Assembly (NCBI RefSeq): GCF_013753875.1
Contig: NZ_SMDS01000020.1
Location: 1-64,000 of the forward strand
Source of the DNA: Candidatus Pantoea persica
GTDB lineage: Bacteria; Pseudomonadota; Gammaproteobacteria; Enterobacterales; Enterobacteriaceae
Length of the DNA stretch: 64,000 nucleotides
Direction: 5' to 3'
Below, one piece after another: positions 1-11,323 of the stretch (position 1 is the stretch's first letter; every line of letters begins with the position of its first letter). The position numbers and the translations under genes are program-made. Below the pieces are notes generated by a model. It did not search any database. It was not told where the DNA came from and was given only the letters and a program-made list of their open reading frames with translations.

Positions 1-1681
<1,681 letters not shown>

Positions 1682-1682
<1 letters not shown>

Positions 1683-2966
1683 TATTCCGCCTCCAGTACC
1701 ATTGCCGCGCCTAAGCTACCCGCCGCGCAGGCGGTTACCAGCCCCAGGCCGCCGCAGCTCGCGCAGCGTTTGCGCCGGTGGCGGCGAAAGGATGCCCATA
1801 GGCGATAGAGCCGCCGAGCACGTTGAAGCGCGCGTCGTCCACTTCGCCCAGCGCGTGCGGGCGGTTGAGTTTATCACGCGCAAAGCGCTCGCTGTTAAAG
1901 CAGCGCAGGTTATACAGCGTCTGGGCGGCGAAGGCTTCGTGCATATCGATTAGCGTCAGATCCTGCAGACTGAGGCCGGCGCGCGCCAGCGCCAGCGCCA
2001 GCGCCAGCGGCGAGGCGTAGGCGGGACCGAGCAGCATATCCTGCTGAACGTCGATGGCGGTGAAGGCGTAGCTGCGCAGGTAGCCGAGCGGCGAGAGGCC
2101 GAGCTCGCACGCGCGTCCCTCGCTCATCAGCACCACCGCCGCGCCGTCGGTCAGCAGCGTGCTGTTGGCCGCCGTGACGACGCTGCCGTGCTGGCGATCA
2201 AACGCCGGGCGCAGCCGCGCATAGTCCTCGATTTTCGCCGTCATGCGCACATTGTCGTCCTGTTCGATCGGCGCCTTCCACGGCGGCGCAAAGGCGGGCA
2301 TCACCTCTTCCTGCAGCACGCCCGACTGCCAGGCGCCGGCGGCGCGCTGGTGCGAGCGCAGCGCCAGCGCGTCCTGCACGACGCGCGTGATGCCGTGGCT
2401 TTTCGTCATCTGCTCCGCCGTGTCGCCCATGCGCAGGCCGGTGGAATACTCGGCACTGACAGCAGATCGCGCGGCCTCAGGTGGCGCAGGATCGCCGCCT
2501 TCTGTCCAAAGCTGCGCGCCTTGCTGAGATCCAGCAGCGCGCGCACCAGCGCTTTGCTGACGCCGATCGGCAGCACCGACGAGGAGTCTGCGCCGCCGGC
2601 GATACCGGCGCGGATCGTGCCTGCCATCAGGCTCTCCGCCACGTTGGCTACTGCCTAAACGCTGGTGGCGCAGGCGCGGCTAACGCTGTAGGCGTCGGTG
2701 TGCACGCCCAGACCGCTGCTGAGCACCACTTCGCACGCGATATTGGGCGCTTCTGGCATCTGGATCATCTGGCCGAACACTAGCTGTTCAATCGCCTCGA
2801 CAGGCAATTCGCTGCGCGCCATCAGCTCGCTTACTACCATGCGACCCAGCTCTACCGCCGGGACTCCGTGGAATCCCGTCGCCTGGCGCAGGAAAGGGGT
2901 GCGTAATCCGTGAGTGATAGCTATGCGATCGCCCACGCGCGTCAGCAGCAGCTGCGCTTTGCTCAT
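1682..2966 (-). pseudogene. fadI: fadI, broken 3-ketoacyl-CoA thiolase
   Basis: FadI is the thiolase partner of FadJ. The start [20 protein letters not shown] at 2964-2966 and the C-terminal VLEAE just before the TAA at 1682-1684 define the gene; fadJ begins one base inside the stop. The nucleophile region ACATSV is present, but its next codon is TAG (2655-2657) where E. coli has the Gln of ACATSFQAVANV. A frameshift lies near 2465. Near 1750-1790 the sequence jumps from GHPFAATGA to the last residues with bases missing. Homology is otherwise continuous over the full length, so decay is recent. Confidence 0.95.
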
Positions 2967-2983
2967 TTTTCCCTGTTTGGAAA

Positions 2984-3005
2984 ATGGCGACCCCTGGGTC
3001 GCCAT
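2984..3005 (-). terminator. mlaA transcription terminator
   Basis: Perfect 10-bp inverted repeat (ATGGCGACCC / GGGTCGCCAT, 2-base loop) directly downstream of mlaA, followed on the minus strand by TTTTCC. It separates mlaA from the dead fadI gene. Confidence 0.75.
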
Positions 3006-3022
3006 TGCTATTTTTACCGCCG

Positions 3023-3787
3023 TTACTGCGCGTCGATATCTTTCAGATCGTCCTGAATCGCGCTGGCGTTCAGATTCTCTTCCGGCTTGAGCCGGCCGCC
3101 GTTCGCCAAGAAATCGTGACGCTGGAAATAGGCGTTGCGAATAAAGGCGTACGGATCTGACTGCTGCTTCAGCAGCGCGTCCGAATCCAGCAGCTGCGCG
3201 CGCGTCTCTACCCCTTCCAGCGTCCACTTGGCGATGGACATCGGCCAGGTCAGCCAGCTCAGCAACGGATAGAGCGTATCGACGTAGTAGCCGCCATCTT
3301 CTCGAATGGTGAAGCTGCCATAGGCGGGCAGCTCCACGTAAGGTCCGTAGCCGACGCCGTAGTGGCCGAGCGTGCTGCCGAAGCGGCGCGGCACTTCACG
3401 CGCCAGCTCGGGATTGGCCTTGCCCGCCACGTCGATAAAGCCACCCAGCCCCAGAACGGAGTTCAGTAAGAAGCGGGTAAAGTAAATGCCTGCCTGGCGC
3501 GAATCGCCCACCAGAATCGCGTTCACCATGCTGGTCGGCTCTTCCAGGTTGCCGAGGAAGTTGCTCAGGCCGGTTCGTGCCGACACCGGTACATAGCCGC
3601 GCCACGCCACCGCGACGGGACGCAGCACATATGGATCCACTACGTTGTAGTTAAAGTTAAACATCGTGCGGTTAAAGCCTTCGAACGGGTCGCTGCGCTG
3701 GGCAGACGCCTCGCTCTCCGGCTTTGAACTGGCGCATCCAGCCAGAATGAAACTGGCCAGTACAAGGCTGGTCAGGCGGTAAGTCAT
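3023..3787 (-). CDS. mlaA: MlaA (VacJ) outer-membrane lipid-asymmetry lipoprotein
   Basis: 254 aa, full length for the family. MlaA sits in the outer membrane with OmpC/F and removes misplaced phospholipids from the outer leaflet, handing them to MlaC. Visible features: a lipoprotein signal with lipobox LAGC (Cys18), the conserved [14 protein letters not shown] segment just after the linker, and the [14 protein letters not shown] and [14 protein letters not shown] blocks typical of MlaA. No lesion is present although both neighbours (fadI and ccmI) are dead, which indicates continuing selection for outer-membrane integrity. It has its own hairpin terminator downstream. The start has a good Shine-Dalgarno GGAGAT. 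Confidence 0.97.
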   Translation of the reverse strand: MTYRLTSLVLASFILAGCASSKPESEASAQRSDPFEGFNRTMFNFNYNVVDPYVLRPVAVAWRGYVPVSARTGLSNFLGNLEEPTSMVNAILVGDSRQAGIYFTRFLLNSVLGLGGFIDVAGKANPELAREVPRRFGSTLGHYGVGYGPYVELPAYGSFTIREDGGYYVDTLYPLLSWLTWPMSIAKWTLEGVETRAQLLDSDALLKQQSDPYAFIRNAYFQRHDFLANGGRLKPEENLNASAIQDDLKDIDAQ

Positions 3788-3822
3788 TGTTATCTCCCTG
3801 TGCAGTTTAATGAAGTATCACT

Positions 3823-4906
3823 TCAGGGCTGCCGTTGATTAATCTCTACAGCCATGTGCTGATGACCATCCCAGGGCGTCACCACGCTCAGACCAAACCA
3901 GTCGCCGCTCTGTGGAGTGACGCTGCCGTCGCGGGAAATACGCACCCGAACCTGTACCTGATGCTGCGCCGAAAGCAAGCGCTCTGGCATCATGGTGTTG
4001 CTGTCATCCAGCGTAAGCGATAACGGGAAGTAGCTCAGCGGCAGGCGCTTGACGGCCACGGGCACAGATAAAACACTGTCAGAAACAGAAATATAAATGA
4101 CTCCGCCCGGCGGTAACATTTTTTCTGCCTCTGGAGTCAGCGTCACGGTCAGCGCCAGCTGCGTATTTTGCTGGCTCGCGTCGGTTTTCGCTTGTTCAAT
4201 GCTGCGCTCTATCATTGCGCGGCGTCGATCGTCAGCCGGGATCAGTTTAAGCATAGTCTGCCAGGTGCCGATAGCCTGATCAAACTGCTGCAGCTCATAG
4301 GCATTAAACGCCAGCAGGCCGAGGGTGCGCAGATCGCTGCCGTTATCTTTCAGCATATCGCGCAGCATCAGACCCGCCTGGCGGTTATCCTGCGGATCGC
4401 TGGAGCGCGTCAGCACTTCGGCATAGTCCTGCTTCAGCGCGAGGTTATCGGAGGCGAGCTGCAGACGCGCCAGCTCCTCCATGGTCAGCGGCTTCGCCTG
4501 CGGATCCATCACGCGCGCGCAGCGACGGGTATTCCTGCTGCACCGCTATCCAGCTGGCAACCTGCGTCAGACCGCCGCTTTTCAGGTACATGCCGAGCGA
4601 CGCCGCCACCAGCAACAGCACGCCGGGCAGCAGCACCAGACGGCTGCTGGCGCGCGAACGCGCCGCCTCGGCGGGCGGAACGTCGTTCAGCAGCGTCTGC
4701 TGCAGTTCGCTCACCATGGTGGCACGCTCGCCGATTACGCCCTGCGCCTCATCCTCTTCCAGCTCGCGCAAGCGCTGATGGTAAAAATCGGTATTCAGGC
4801 AATCGCGATCGTTGCTGCTCGCCTGACGCTGCCGCCAGCCCGCGCCGAGAAAAAGCAGGCTGACAACTGCCTGCAGCACAAAAATCGTTATCCACAATGC
4901 GCTCAT
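3823..4906 (-). pseudogene. ccmI: ccmI (ccmH C-terminal TPR part), frameshifted
   Basis: CcmI is the membrane-anchored TPR protein that delivers apocytochrome c to the haem ligation complex. The N-terminus MSALWITIFVLQAVVSLLFL (membrane helix) starts at 4904-4906, overlapping the ccmH stop as ATGA. A second helix follows (LVLLPGVLLLVAASLGMYL). The TPR part, QAKPLTMEELARLQLASDNL onward, and the periplasmic C-terminus run to the stop at 3823. A one-base indel in a GCGCGCGCG run at about 4508-4515 splits the two parts into different frames. This is the only lesion seen here, so the gene is the least decayed member of the ccm cluster. Confidence 0.9.
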
Positions 4907-5360
4907 TTCCGCTTCCCGTTGCTGTTCAGTATGGTGTTGAGGCGCTGTTGTTCAGCCTCGTCCAGCTCGCTGCGCGTTTTAAGCTGGCGGCTGCGCAGAA
5001 TAATGATCAGGCCGCCAAGCAGCGCAAACAGCGCCGGGCCGCCCCAGAGGATCAGCGTCGAGGGCTTCACCGGCGGCGCATAGGTGACGAAATTGCTGTA
5101 GCGCGCCACCATATAGTCGATGATCTGCTGGCGGCTCTGCCCCTGCTTCATCAGCTCATACACCTTGAGGCACATATCCGCCGCGATCATCGCGTTTGAG
5201 TCGGCGATGCTGTTGTTCTGGCATTCGGGCAGCGCAGTGAGGCGGTCAGGTCGCGGTACTGCTCCTCCTGCGCCACCGATTCGAACTGGTAAGTGTCGAT
5301 CGCCGCCCACAGGATAAAGCTCAGCATCAGGCCGCAGAGAATAAAGAGAAAGCGTTTCAC
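4903..5360 (-). pseudogene. ccmH: ccmH, thiol-reductase subunit with frameshift in its CxxC motif
   Basis: CcmH keeps the CxxCH cysteines of apocytochrome c reduced. The likely GTG start (5358-5360) overlaps the dsbE stop. The N-terminus KRFLFILCGLMLSFILWAA is a signal/membrane helix. The hallmark LRCPxCQNNSIADSNA motif is present, but one base is missing exactly between CCGAA and TGCCAG (near 5221), so the frame breaks between the two active-site cysteines. Downstream, MVARYSNFVTYAPP and the C-terminal helix up to NSNGKRK are preserved in the other frame, ending at 4903. Confidence 0.92.
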
Positions 5361-5803
5361 GCGCCCTCCTTGCTGTATTTCCGCCACAGCGGCAGCACTT
5401 CCTGCTGCCAGACGCGCGCGTTCAAATCGCCGGCGTGGCGATAGCGGATAATGCCCTTGCCATCGATAAGGAAGGTTTCCTGCGCGCCTTAGACGCCGAG
5501 ATCCAGCCCCAGCATGCCATCGCCGTAATAGAGGCTGAGCGCATAAGGGTTGCCCAGCGTATTGAGCCAGGTCACCCAGACGTTAAGCAGGATTGGCTGG
5601 CCGTCGGTCAGGATCTTCTGGTCGTAGATCTTGCCCAGGCGATCGAGCGCTTCCAGCTTAAACAGCGGCACCGGCTTGCAGATCAGCACTGACTCCAGCT
5701 GCGTGGGATCGTCGCCGCCGGCGTTGCGCGCCTGCTGCCACAGCAGCGCCGCCGCCAGCACTAAAAACATCCCTAGCGGGATAAAAAGGATTTTCTTGTT
5801 CAT
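5357..5803 (-). pseudogene. dsbE: dsbE/ccmG, thioredoxin-like protein lacking its active site
   Basis: DsbE (CcmG) is the periplasmic thioredoxin that reduces CcmH and apocytochrome c. The start MNKKILFIPLGMFLVLAAAL is at 5801-5803, overlapping the ccmF stop as ATGA. Residues run as in E. coli to LLNVWVTW and then jump in frame to LNTLGNPYALSL; the roughly 34 residues that contain the catalytic CPTC are missing. After DGMLGLDLGV there is a TAA (5489-5491) where E. coli has the Tyr of GVYGAPETF, then GAQETFLIDGKGIIRYRHA continues to the stop at 5357. Two independent inactivating events. Confidence 0.93.
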
Positions 5804-7035
5804 GCCCGCTCCTCCCGCGCCGCTTTTTTCCGCGAGCGGTAGCGCGGCTCGAGCAGGCAGAGCAGGCCGCTGATCGCCATAAACACGCTACCGAACCAGA
5901 TCCAGCGCACAAAGGGTTTGTAATAGATGCGTACCGCCCAGGAGCCGTCGTCCAGCTCTTCGCCCAGCGCGGCGTAGAGGTCGCGCGTAAAGCCGCCGTC
6001 GATCGCCGCCTCGGTCATCATGGTGCGCACCGCGGAATAGAAGCGCTTCTCAGCGTGCAGCACCGCTTCCGGCTTGCCGTTACGGCTGACGTCGATAATG
6101 CCGACGCCGCCGCTGTAGTTCGGCCCTTGCAGGTTATGCACGTCGCGGAATACAAAGTGATAGCTGTGAATATCGGCACTGTCACCCACCTTCATACGCA
6201 CGTCGCGCTCGAAGCTGTACTGGGTGCTGAAAGCGATGCCGATCACCATGACGCCGACGCCGAGATGGCCCAGCACCATGCCCCAGTGGCTGCGCAACAG
6301 ATGGCGCAGGCCGCGCAAGAAGGTGTGACGATGCGTGGCGCGCTCGTGCAGCTCCAGCAGCGTCAGTACGATGATCCAGACCGACATTATTAGCCCCACC
6401 ACCATCATCGCCTCGATGCGGTCCTGCAGCCACCAGGGCAACAGAGCACCGAACAGGCCAGGGTGACGACCAGCGCCAGCGCACCAGCTTCCCGATGCCG
6501 AGCATCAGGGCGAGCGACGCCATTAGCCAGCTGAACATGGTGTTGAAGAACGGCTCGCCAATCGAGATGCTGCCGAGGCCGAGCTGCTTGTGCACCAGCG
6601 GCAGCAGCGTACCGAGCAGCACTACCAGCATCGCGGCGATCAGCAGCACGTTGTTGCCGAGCAGGAAGGATTTGCGTGACTAGGCTTCGTTCTGCACGCG
6701 GCTGCCCTTGATAGCGTAGAGCAGCAGCAAGCTGCCGATCAAGATCACCAGGAAGGCGAGGATAAACATGCCGCGAGCCGGCCAGCAGCACCGTCCAGGC
6801 TTTAAAGGTGCCGCGCTTTTCCGTCACCGCCAGCGAGTGCATCAGCGCGGTGTCCGCCAGCCACGGCATAAAGGAGGCGTTTTCGACCTGATCCCAGAAC
6901 CACCAGCCGCCCCAGCCGAGTTTGTAATAGGCCCACACCGAGCCGAGCACGATGCCCGATAGTGAGAAACACCCAGGCGGTGGTGGTCCAGGGACGCGAC
7001 CAGCGCGTCCAGGCGGTATCCAGCCGTCCCGCCAT
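5800..7035 (-). pseudogene. ccmF: ccmF C-terminal two-thirds, broken haem lyase subunit
   Basis: CcmF is the multispanning haem ligation protein. Only the part from [15 protein letters not shown] (7035) to the end at 5800 remains, about 410 of about 650 residues. The haem-binding WWD-type segment [19 protein letters not shown] is still readable (6880-6930). Lesions: frameshifts near 6960, 6780, 6655 and 6450-6490, and a TAG at 6680-6682 inside QNEA*SRKS, where E. coli has Trp in a CCTGG context. The C-terminal periplasmic domain (DSADIHSYHFVFRDV to the last membrane helix) is in one clean frame. The N-terminal third was lost in the deletion that also removed ccmC, ccmD and ccmE. Confidence 0.93.
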
Positions 7036-7080
7036 CAGCGGTTAAAAAATCGGGTCCGACACGTCTGACGCATGTGCGGC
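7036..7080 (-). other. deletion scar where ccmC, ccmD, ccmE and the ccmF N-terminus are missing
   Basis: The end of ccmB (stop at 7081-7083) is followed on the minus strand by CCGCACATG and only about 40 bp of unassignable sequence before the middle of ccmF. In E. coli ccmC begins right after ccmB in a similar GCACATG context. Roughly 2 kb of operon is therefore missing here. No transposable element or direct repeat was recognised at the joint. Confidence 0.7.
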
Positions 7081-7678
7081 TCAGTGCAGCGCGATACGCA
7101 GCGCAGCGGCGGTGGCGAACGGCGCCAGCATCGCGCCGAGGATCGCCAGATAGCCGCCGATAGGCAATCCCTGGCTCACCGCGTTGATCGCTGCGCTGCG
7201 AAAATCAGCACCGGTATCTCGCCAGCGGCAGCACCAGCAGGCTCAGCAGCACACCGCCGCGCCGCAGCCCGACCGTCAGCGCGACGCCGATGGCGCCGAG
7301 AAAGCCGAAGGTCGGCGTGCCGAGCAGCAACGTCAGCGCCATCGCCAGCCAGCCGTTAAAGTCGAGCGACAGCAGCAACGCCGCCAGCGGCGACAGCGGC
7401 GACAGCAGGATCAGCGGCAGGCCGGTCACCAGCCAGTGCGCGATCACTTTGCCCAGCACCGTCACCGGCAGCAGCAGCAGCAGCAGCAGCAGGAGCTGCT
7501 CTAGCGAGCCGTCGAGAAAATAGTCGCGGAACAGGCGCGCCAGCAGCTAGTGCGGTTCCGGCCCGGTGCCGAGCGGAAACAGCGTAATCACGATCAGGAA
7601 GAACCAAAGCGGATTGACTACTTCCGCGCCGCGGCGAAAGGCGATGCGCAGTTCGCGCTGAATGACGCGCAAGGACAT
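7081..7678 (-). pseudogene. ccmB: ccmB, broken haem-exporter permease
   Basis: CcmB is the permease of the CcmABC complex. The start MSLRVIQRELRIAFRRGAE is at 7676-7678, overlapping the ccmA stop (TGATG); the end LRIALH is followed by TGA at 7081-7083. FFLIVITLFPLGTGPEP is intact and is followed by TAG (7549-7551). About 19 codons are missing before RLFRD. The run after DGSLEQL consists of eight leucines encoded by a CTG triplet repeat. Frameshifts lie near 7210 and 7185. The remaining HWLVTGLPL and TPTFGFLGAIGVALTVGL blocks identify the family. Confidence 0.92.
7468..7492. repeat. GCA/CAG triplet repeat inside ccmB
   Basis: Eight consecutive GCA units (CTG codons on the minus strand) giving a poly-leucine run in the dead ccmB gene, where E. 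coli CcmB has the mixed sequence MLLPLPLP. This looks like slippage expansion after loss of selection. Confidence 0.7.
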
Positions 7679-8295
7679 CAGCAAGACTCCGCGCCGGTCA
7701 GCCGGATGGCACGCACCCACACCGCGCTTTGCGGCAGATCCTGATGGGTGGTAAGGATCACTAGTCCGCCCTGTTAGGCATGCTGCGTAAACCGCTTCAT
7801 TAATGTCTCCACGCCCGCTTTATCTATCGCCGTCAGTGGCTCGTCCAGGATCCACAGCGCGGCCTCGCTGAGCCAGAGCCGGGCCAGCACCACGCGCCGC
7901 TGCTGTCCCGCCGAGAGCTGTGCCACCGGCACCTATTCAAAGCCGAGCAGATCGACGCATGCCAGCGCGTCAAATATCTGCGACTCACTGTGGTCAGGGT
8001 GATAAAAGCGTAAATTTTCCAGCGGCGATAGTACCGCTTTTACCCCCGGCTGATGGCCGAGAAAAAGCAGGTTTTGATGCCCCTGTTCGCGCTGTTGCTG
8101 GCTCGGCTGCGCTTGCCAGCGCACCTCGCCCGCCTCTGGACGGCTCAGGCCCGCCAGCAGCCGCAGCAGCGAGGTTTTTCCCGCGCCGTTTGGCCCCTCG
8201 ATCTGCACAATATCGCCAGCCGCGACGCTAAACGTCAGGCTGTGAAACAGAGTGCACTCATCGCGAACACAAGAGAGATTAATGACATCGAGCAT
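7678..8295 (-). pseudogene. ccmA: ccmA, broken haem-exporter ATPase
   Basis: CcmA is the ABC ATPase that drives release of holo-CcmE. The start MLDVINLSCVRDECTLFHSL is at 8293-8295. Walker A GPNGAGKTSLLR, Q-loop region, signature LSAGQQRRV and Walker [13 protein letters not shown] are all readable in one frame. Two internal stops interrupt it: TAG at 7933-7935 after LLGFE, and TAA near 7773 in QHA*QGG, where E. coli has Glu. No frameshift was seen; it would be full length (about 205 aa) without these stops. Confidence 0.92.
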
Positions 8296-8541
8296 ACAAG
8301 AGGAGTCGCGCCAGGTAAAAAGAGGCCAGGATAATACCACAAGGTTGCTGAGGTCCGAACCCCATGCGGTGCGTCGCGGCGCGCCTGAATGGAGGGTTAC
8401 ACCTCTTTTGCGGCGGATATGCTGAAAAATTGCACAGTGTTAAAAATTTCTAACACTTCATGGATAAGATAGTTACATTTCGCCCTTGCCAAAACCGACT
8501 ACGCTTATTATGCGCTGCAATAATAACAACAAGGAGCCAAC

Positions 8542-9446
8542 ATGAAACCTCCCCCATCTATTCGCCAGGATGAAAACGATGTTGATAGCGATGAAAAAGA
8601 GCAAGGAACTGAAATTGGGGTAGATGAAGACGCCCTGCCCTCGCGCGCGGCGGCGATACACGAAGAGATCCGCCAGGATGGCGAGAAGGAGTTAGAGCGC
8701 GACGGCATGGCGCTTCTCTAGTCGGCGGTCGCCGCCGAGCTGCCGATGGGCGCCTCGCTGATGGCGAAAGGGATTTTCTAGGTGCATCTAGAAGGATTGC
8801 CGGGCGCCTTTTTGCTGGAGAACCTGGGCCTATACCTTTGGCTTTGTTGTCGTCATCATGGCGCGCCAGCAGCTCTTTACCGAGAATACGGTGACGGCAG
8901 TGCTGTGTCGGTGAGCATAAACCGACAATTGGCAATGTCGGATTGCTGCTGCGGCTGTGGGGACTGGTGCTGCTGGGCAACCTGATCGGCACCGCCCTCG
9001 CCTCGCTCGCCTTTGCGCAGATGCCGATTTTCGACGACGCCACGCGTCAGGCGTTTAGCGCCATCAGCGAGAAGGTGATGGAGAATACCATTGGCGAGAT
9101 GTTCGCCAATGCGGTGATTTCCGGCAGGATTATCGCCACAATGGTGTGGATGATGCCGCAGGCGGGCGCTATTAAACTGATCGTCATCGTGATGATGAAC
9201 TAGCTGGTCGGGCTGGGGGATCTGGCGCATATCGTGGTGGGTTCGGTGGCGATCCTCTATCTGATCTTTACCGGCCAGGTCGGCTGGCAGGCATTTATCT
9301 GGCCGTTCGCGCTGCCGACGCTGCTGGGCAATATTACCGGCGGCACTCTGATTTTCGCCCTGATCAGCCACGCGCAGATCCGTAACGATATGAGCGAGGC
9401 GGCGAAAGCGAAACAGCGCAAAACGGCAAAGCAGAAAAAGCAGTAG
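8542..9446 (+). pseudogene. yfdC: yfdC, broken FNT-family inner-membrane protein
   Basis: Aligns from start to end with E. coli YfdC, a member of the formate/nitrite transporter family of uncertain substrate. Start ATG 8542 with AAGGAG ahead. The acidic N-terminus and LPSRAAAIHEEIRQDGEKEL are intact. Lesions: TAG at 8719 (E. coli Trp, MALLWSA), TAG at 8779 (E. coli Gln, GIFQV; CCAGG to CTAGG), a frameshift at about 8830 in ENLG, loss of frame again near 8905, and TAG at 9201 (E. coli Trp in LMTWL). The C-terminal FIWPFALPTLLGNI and SHAQIRNDMS blocks are preserved. It lies directly upstream of argW as in E. coli. Confidence 0.95.
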
Positions 9447-9470
9447 CGCTAAGCTGTTGAGGAAATGAGC

Positions 9471-9507
9471 AAACGCGCCGCAGCCGGGGTATTCTTGCGG
9501 CGCGTTT
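9471..9507 (+). terminator. hairpin between yfdC and argW
   Basis: Perfect 12-bp inverted repeat AAACGCGCCGCA / TGCGGCGCGTTT with a 13-base loop, 25 bp after the yfdC stop. Intrinsic terminator-like, with only a short T run. Confidence 0.65.
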
Positions 9508-9530
9508 GCGCTATACTGCTGCGCGCCGCG

Positions 9531-9605
9531 GTCCCCTTAGTTAAATGGATATAACGAGCCCCTCCTAAGGGCTAGTTGCAGGTTCGACTCCTGCAGGGGA
9601 CGCCA
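9531..9605 (+). tRNA. argW: tRNA-Arg(CCT)
   Basis: 75-nt cloverleaf: acceptor GTCCCCT paired with AGGGGAC, anticodon stem AGCCC/GGGCT with loop CTCCTAA (anticodon CCT), T arm GCAGGTTCGACTCCTGC, encoded CCA end at 9603-9605. Nearly identical to E. coli argW and in the same place next to yfdC. It is the classical attachment site for CPS-53/KpLE1-type integrases; a matching intS remnant follows at once. Confidence 0.97.
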
Positions 9606-9775
9606 TTCTGACTGACCCGAACCCACCTCCACCACCGATACGAACAAAACCTGCGCTCTGCCTGACAGCAGCCCTGACTGAACAGAACCACCATGAACCG
9701 GCATGAATTGACTACGCCAGTTTTTTGCATGCATATTGTGGGCACAACGTAAACTGCACCCGGAATTATGCCCAC

Positions 9776-10501
9776 ATGCTTACGGTAAAGTAGATCGACG
9801 CCGCTAAACCTAAGGGTAAGTCATATCGCCTGGCTGACGCAAGAGGCCTTTTCCTTTTCGTCCCGCCTACCGGAAAAGAGGTGTGGCGCCTCCGCTACCG
9901 CTTTGACGGCAAAGAGAAAACGCTAGTCATTGGCCCCTGGCCGCAGATATCCCTGACAGAAGCGCGTGCACGACAGTCGGAAGCGAAAATGAAACTGCTG
10001 TCTGGCATCGATCCTGCTCAGGAAAAACAGGCAATAGAAGAAGAAAAAGGTGCCGGATACCTGGACCTTTGCCGACATTTTCAATGAGTTCAATGAGTGG
10101 TATGCCCACAAATCAGTCGTGTGGTCGAAAAGCTATGCAGCTGAACTGTACCGTATGTTCGATAACAATATTCTGCCGCTCATCGGGCATCTCAGCATAG
10201 ATGAAGTTGAGCCAATGTTGCTTCTGAAAGTAATCAGTCTCTATGAAGACAGAGGCGCACTGGAATGGGCGAATAAAGCCAGAAGACGGTGCGGCGAAGT
10301 ATTTCGTTATGCGATTATTACCGGCCGGGCCAGTATAACCCGGCACCTGATCTCATCAAGGCGCAGAAAGGTTACCAGAAACAGAATTTCCCCTTTCTTA
10401 CCATGGGACGTTATCCCGACCAGCAACAGTCATGCCTCGCCAGCATCAAAAAAGTACAGGCCGCATTTATACTCAAGGAAATCAGATTTGCGCTGATTTG
10501 A
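9776..10501 (+). pseudogene. intS: intS-like tyrosine integrase, broken and C-terminally truncated
   Basis: Homologous to the CPS-53 integrase IntS, which recombines at argW. Start ATG 9776 (MLTVK); codon 6 is TAG where IntS has Gln. The N-terminal arm-binding domain (KEVWRLRYRFDGKEKTLVIG) and the core-binding region (ILPLIGHLSIDEVEPMLLL, ANKARRRCGEVFRYAI) are visible. Frameshifts lie near 10050 and near 10335. The sequence ends after NFPFLTMGRYPD with the whole catalytic domain (R-H-R-Y residues) absent, at the border of a minus-strand phage gene. Non-functional. Confidence 0.93.
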
Positions 10502-10787
10502 AGAGTGCGTGAAACATATGTCGAGGACGAGCCGCTGCCTCGGAACGAGTCTTAAGATGAACAATTTTGAAAGGGAGTTCGCAACGTCTACGTGCGAGCA
10601 CGGTACGCCAGTAGGGGATGAGCGCCTCACCGGCAGCATGCCCCGGTTCTGCCCCTTGCTTCCAACCAAGTAATGTAGATTTAGCGACCTGAATGTCATC
10701 CGCAATCTGCTGCAGAGAACAACCGGTCCGAGTCAGGTCTGTGATCACCTGGAACCAGTCCACTTTCACCGACTGGATAACTGGCAT
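10482..10787 (-). CDS. small phage helix-turn-helix protein
   Basis: 101 aa starting MPVIQSVKVDWFQVITDLTR, with GGGAGG ideally placed before the ATG at 10785-10787. The segment CSLQQIADDIQVAKSTLLGWKQ reads as a Cro/C1-type helix-turn-helix. Related proteins are found in the early regions of enterobacterial prophages; the exact role is unknown to me and it is presumably DNA binding. No lesion is evident, but the 3' end overlaps the truncated intS, so its last residues may come from the deletion joint. Confidence 0.6.
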   Translation of the reverse strand: MPVIQSVKVDWFQVITDLTRTGCSLQQIADDIQVAKSTLLGWKQGAEPGHAAGEALIPYWRTVLARRRCELPFKIVHLKTRSEAAARPRHMFHALFKSAQI

Positions 10788-11089
10788 ATGGCCTCCCAAA
10801 ACATGTACGCAAGGATATGATAATCAAAGCTGTCACTTTGGTTCTGTCTTTCTTTTTCCATCGCTGCCAGAATAATCCATTACCTTAGGCTCCTGTCGTT
10901 TTATTATCCGTTACAGTAATGCTTCTATACAGCGAGCGCATTTCGGGATTTAATGCTGCCTGAGCACGTCTTTTTCCTGACCAGTTCATTCTGAAGAATC
11001 TTCAATTTTAATGCTACTTAAGGTAACGTCAGAGAGCAGCAAACGGTGCTTTTCCCCGACTTGCTGTTTTGAGGAAAAAGGAGAATTAT
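10788..11089. other. non-coding phage-derived stretch
   Basis: AT-rich sequence without a supportable gene on either strand. Near its end AAAAAGGAG forms the ribosome-binding site of the following small gene. Nothing else recognised. Confidence 0.6.
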
Positions 11090-11323
11090 TTGAACTACAG
11101 CGTTGATGAATTTTCTTTCATTCTGGCCGTTATCGGAAAGGCAGTCGCGGACACGCTTGAATCTGAAGGGCATCTGACGTTACCGCAGTTGATGGAAGCA
11201 CTTCGTGTTATGAAATAACAGACTGAGGATGAGGCTGTGCGTGGAGCCTGCCAGGAAGCTCTGAATATACTGGTACAAAAATTGCGCAGAAAATACCAGT
11301 ATCAGAAAGCGCGGCGGGATTGA
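11090..11323 (+). pseudogene. small phage protein, AriR/YmgB-like, with internal stop
   Basis: A TTG start at 11090 is preceded by AAAGGAG. It reads NYSVDEFSFILAVIGKAVAD, then LMEALRVMK, a TAA at 11216-11218, then QTEDEAVRGACQEALNILVQ to a TGA at 11321-11323; 77 codons in one frame. CAA to TAA is the likely change. The helix pattern around VIGKAV...LTLPQLMEAL loosely resembles the AriR/YmgB biofilm-regulator family; this is a pattern impression only. Confidence 0.5.

Noticed and set aside
8877-9371. Long minus-strand open frame over yfdC
   Set aside because: Antisense shadow of yfdC codons, rich in His/Gln/Arg, no ribosome-binding site and no family resemblance.
9537-9775. Short minus-strand frames over argW and its downstream flank
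   Set aside because: They overlap the tRNA gene and the intS leader and have no independent support.
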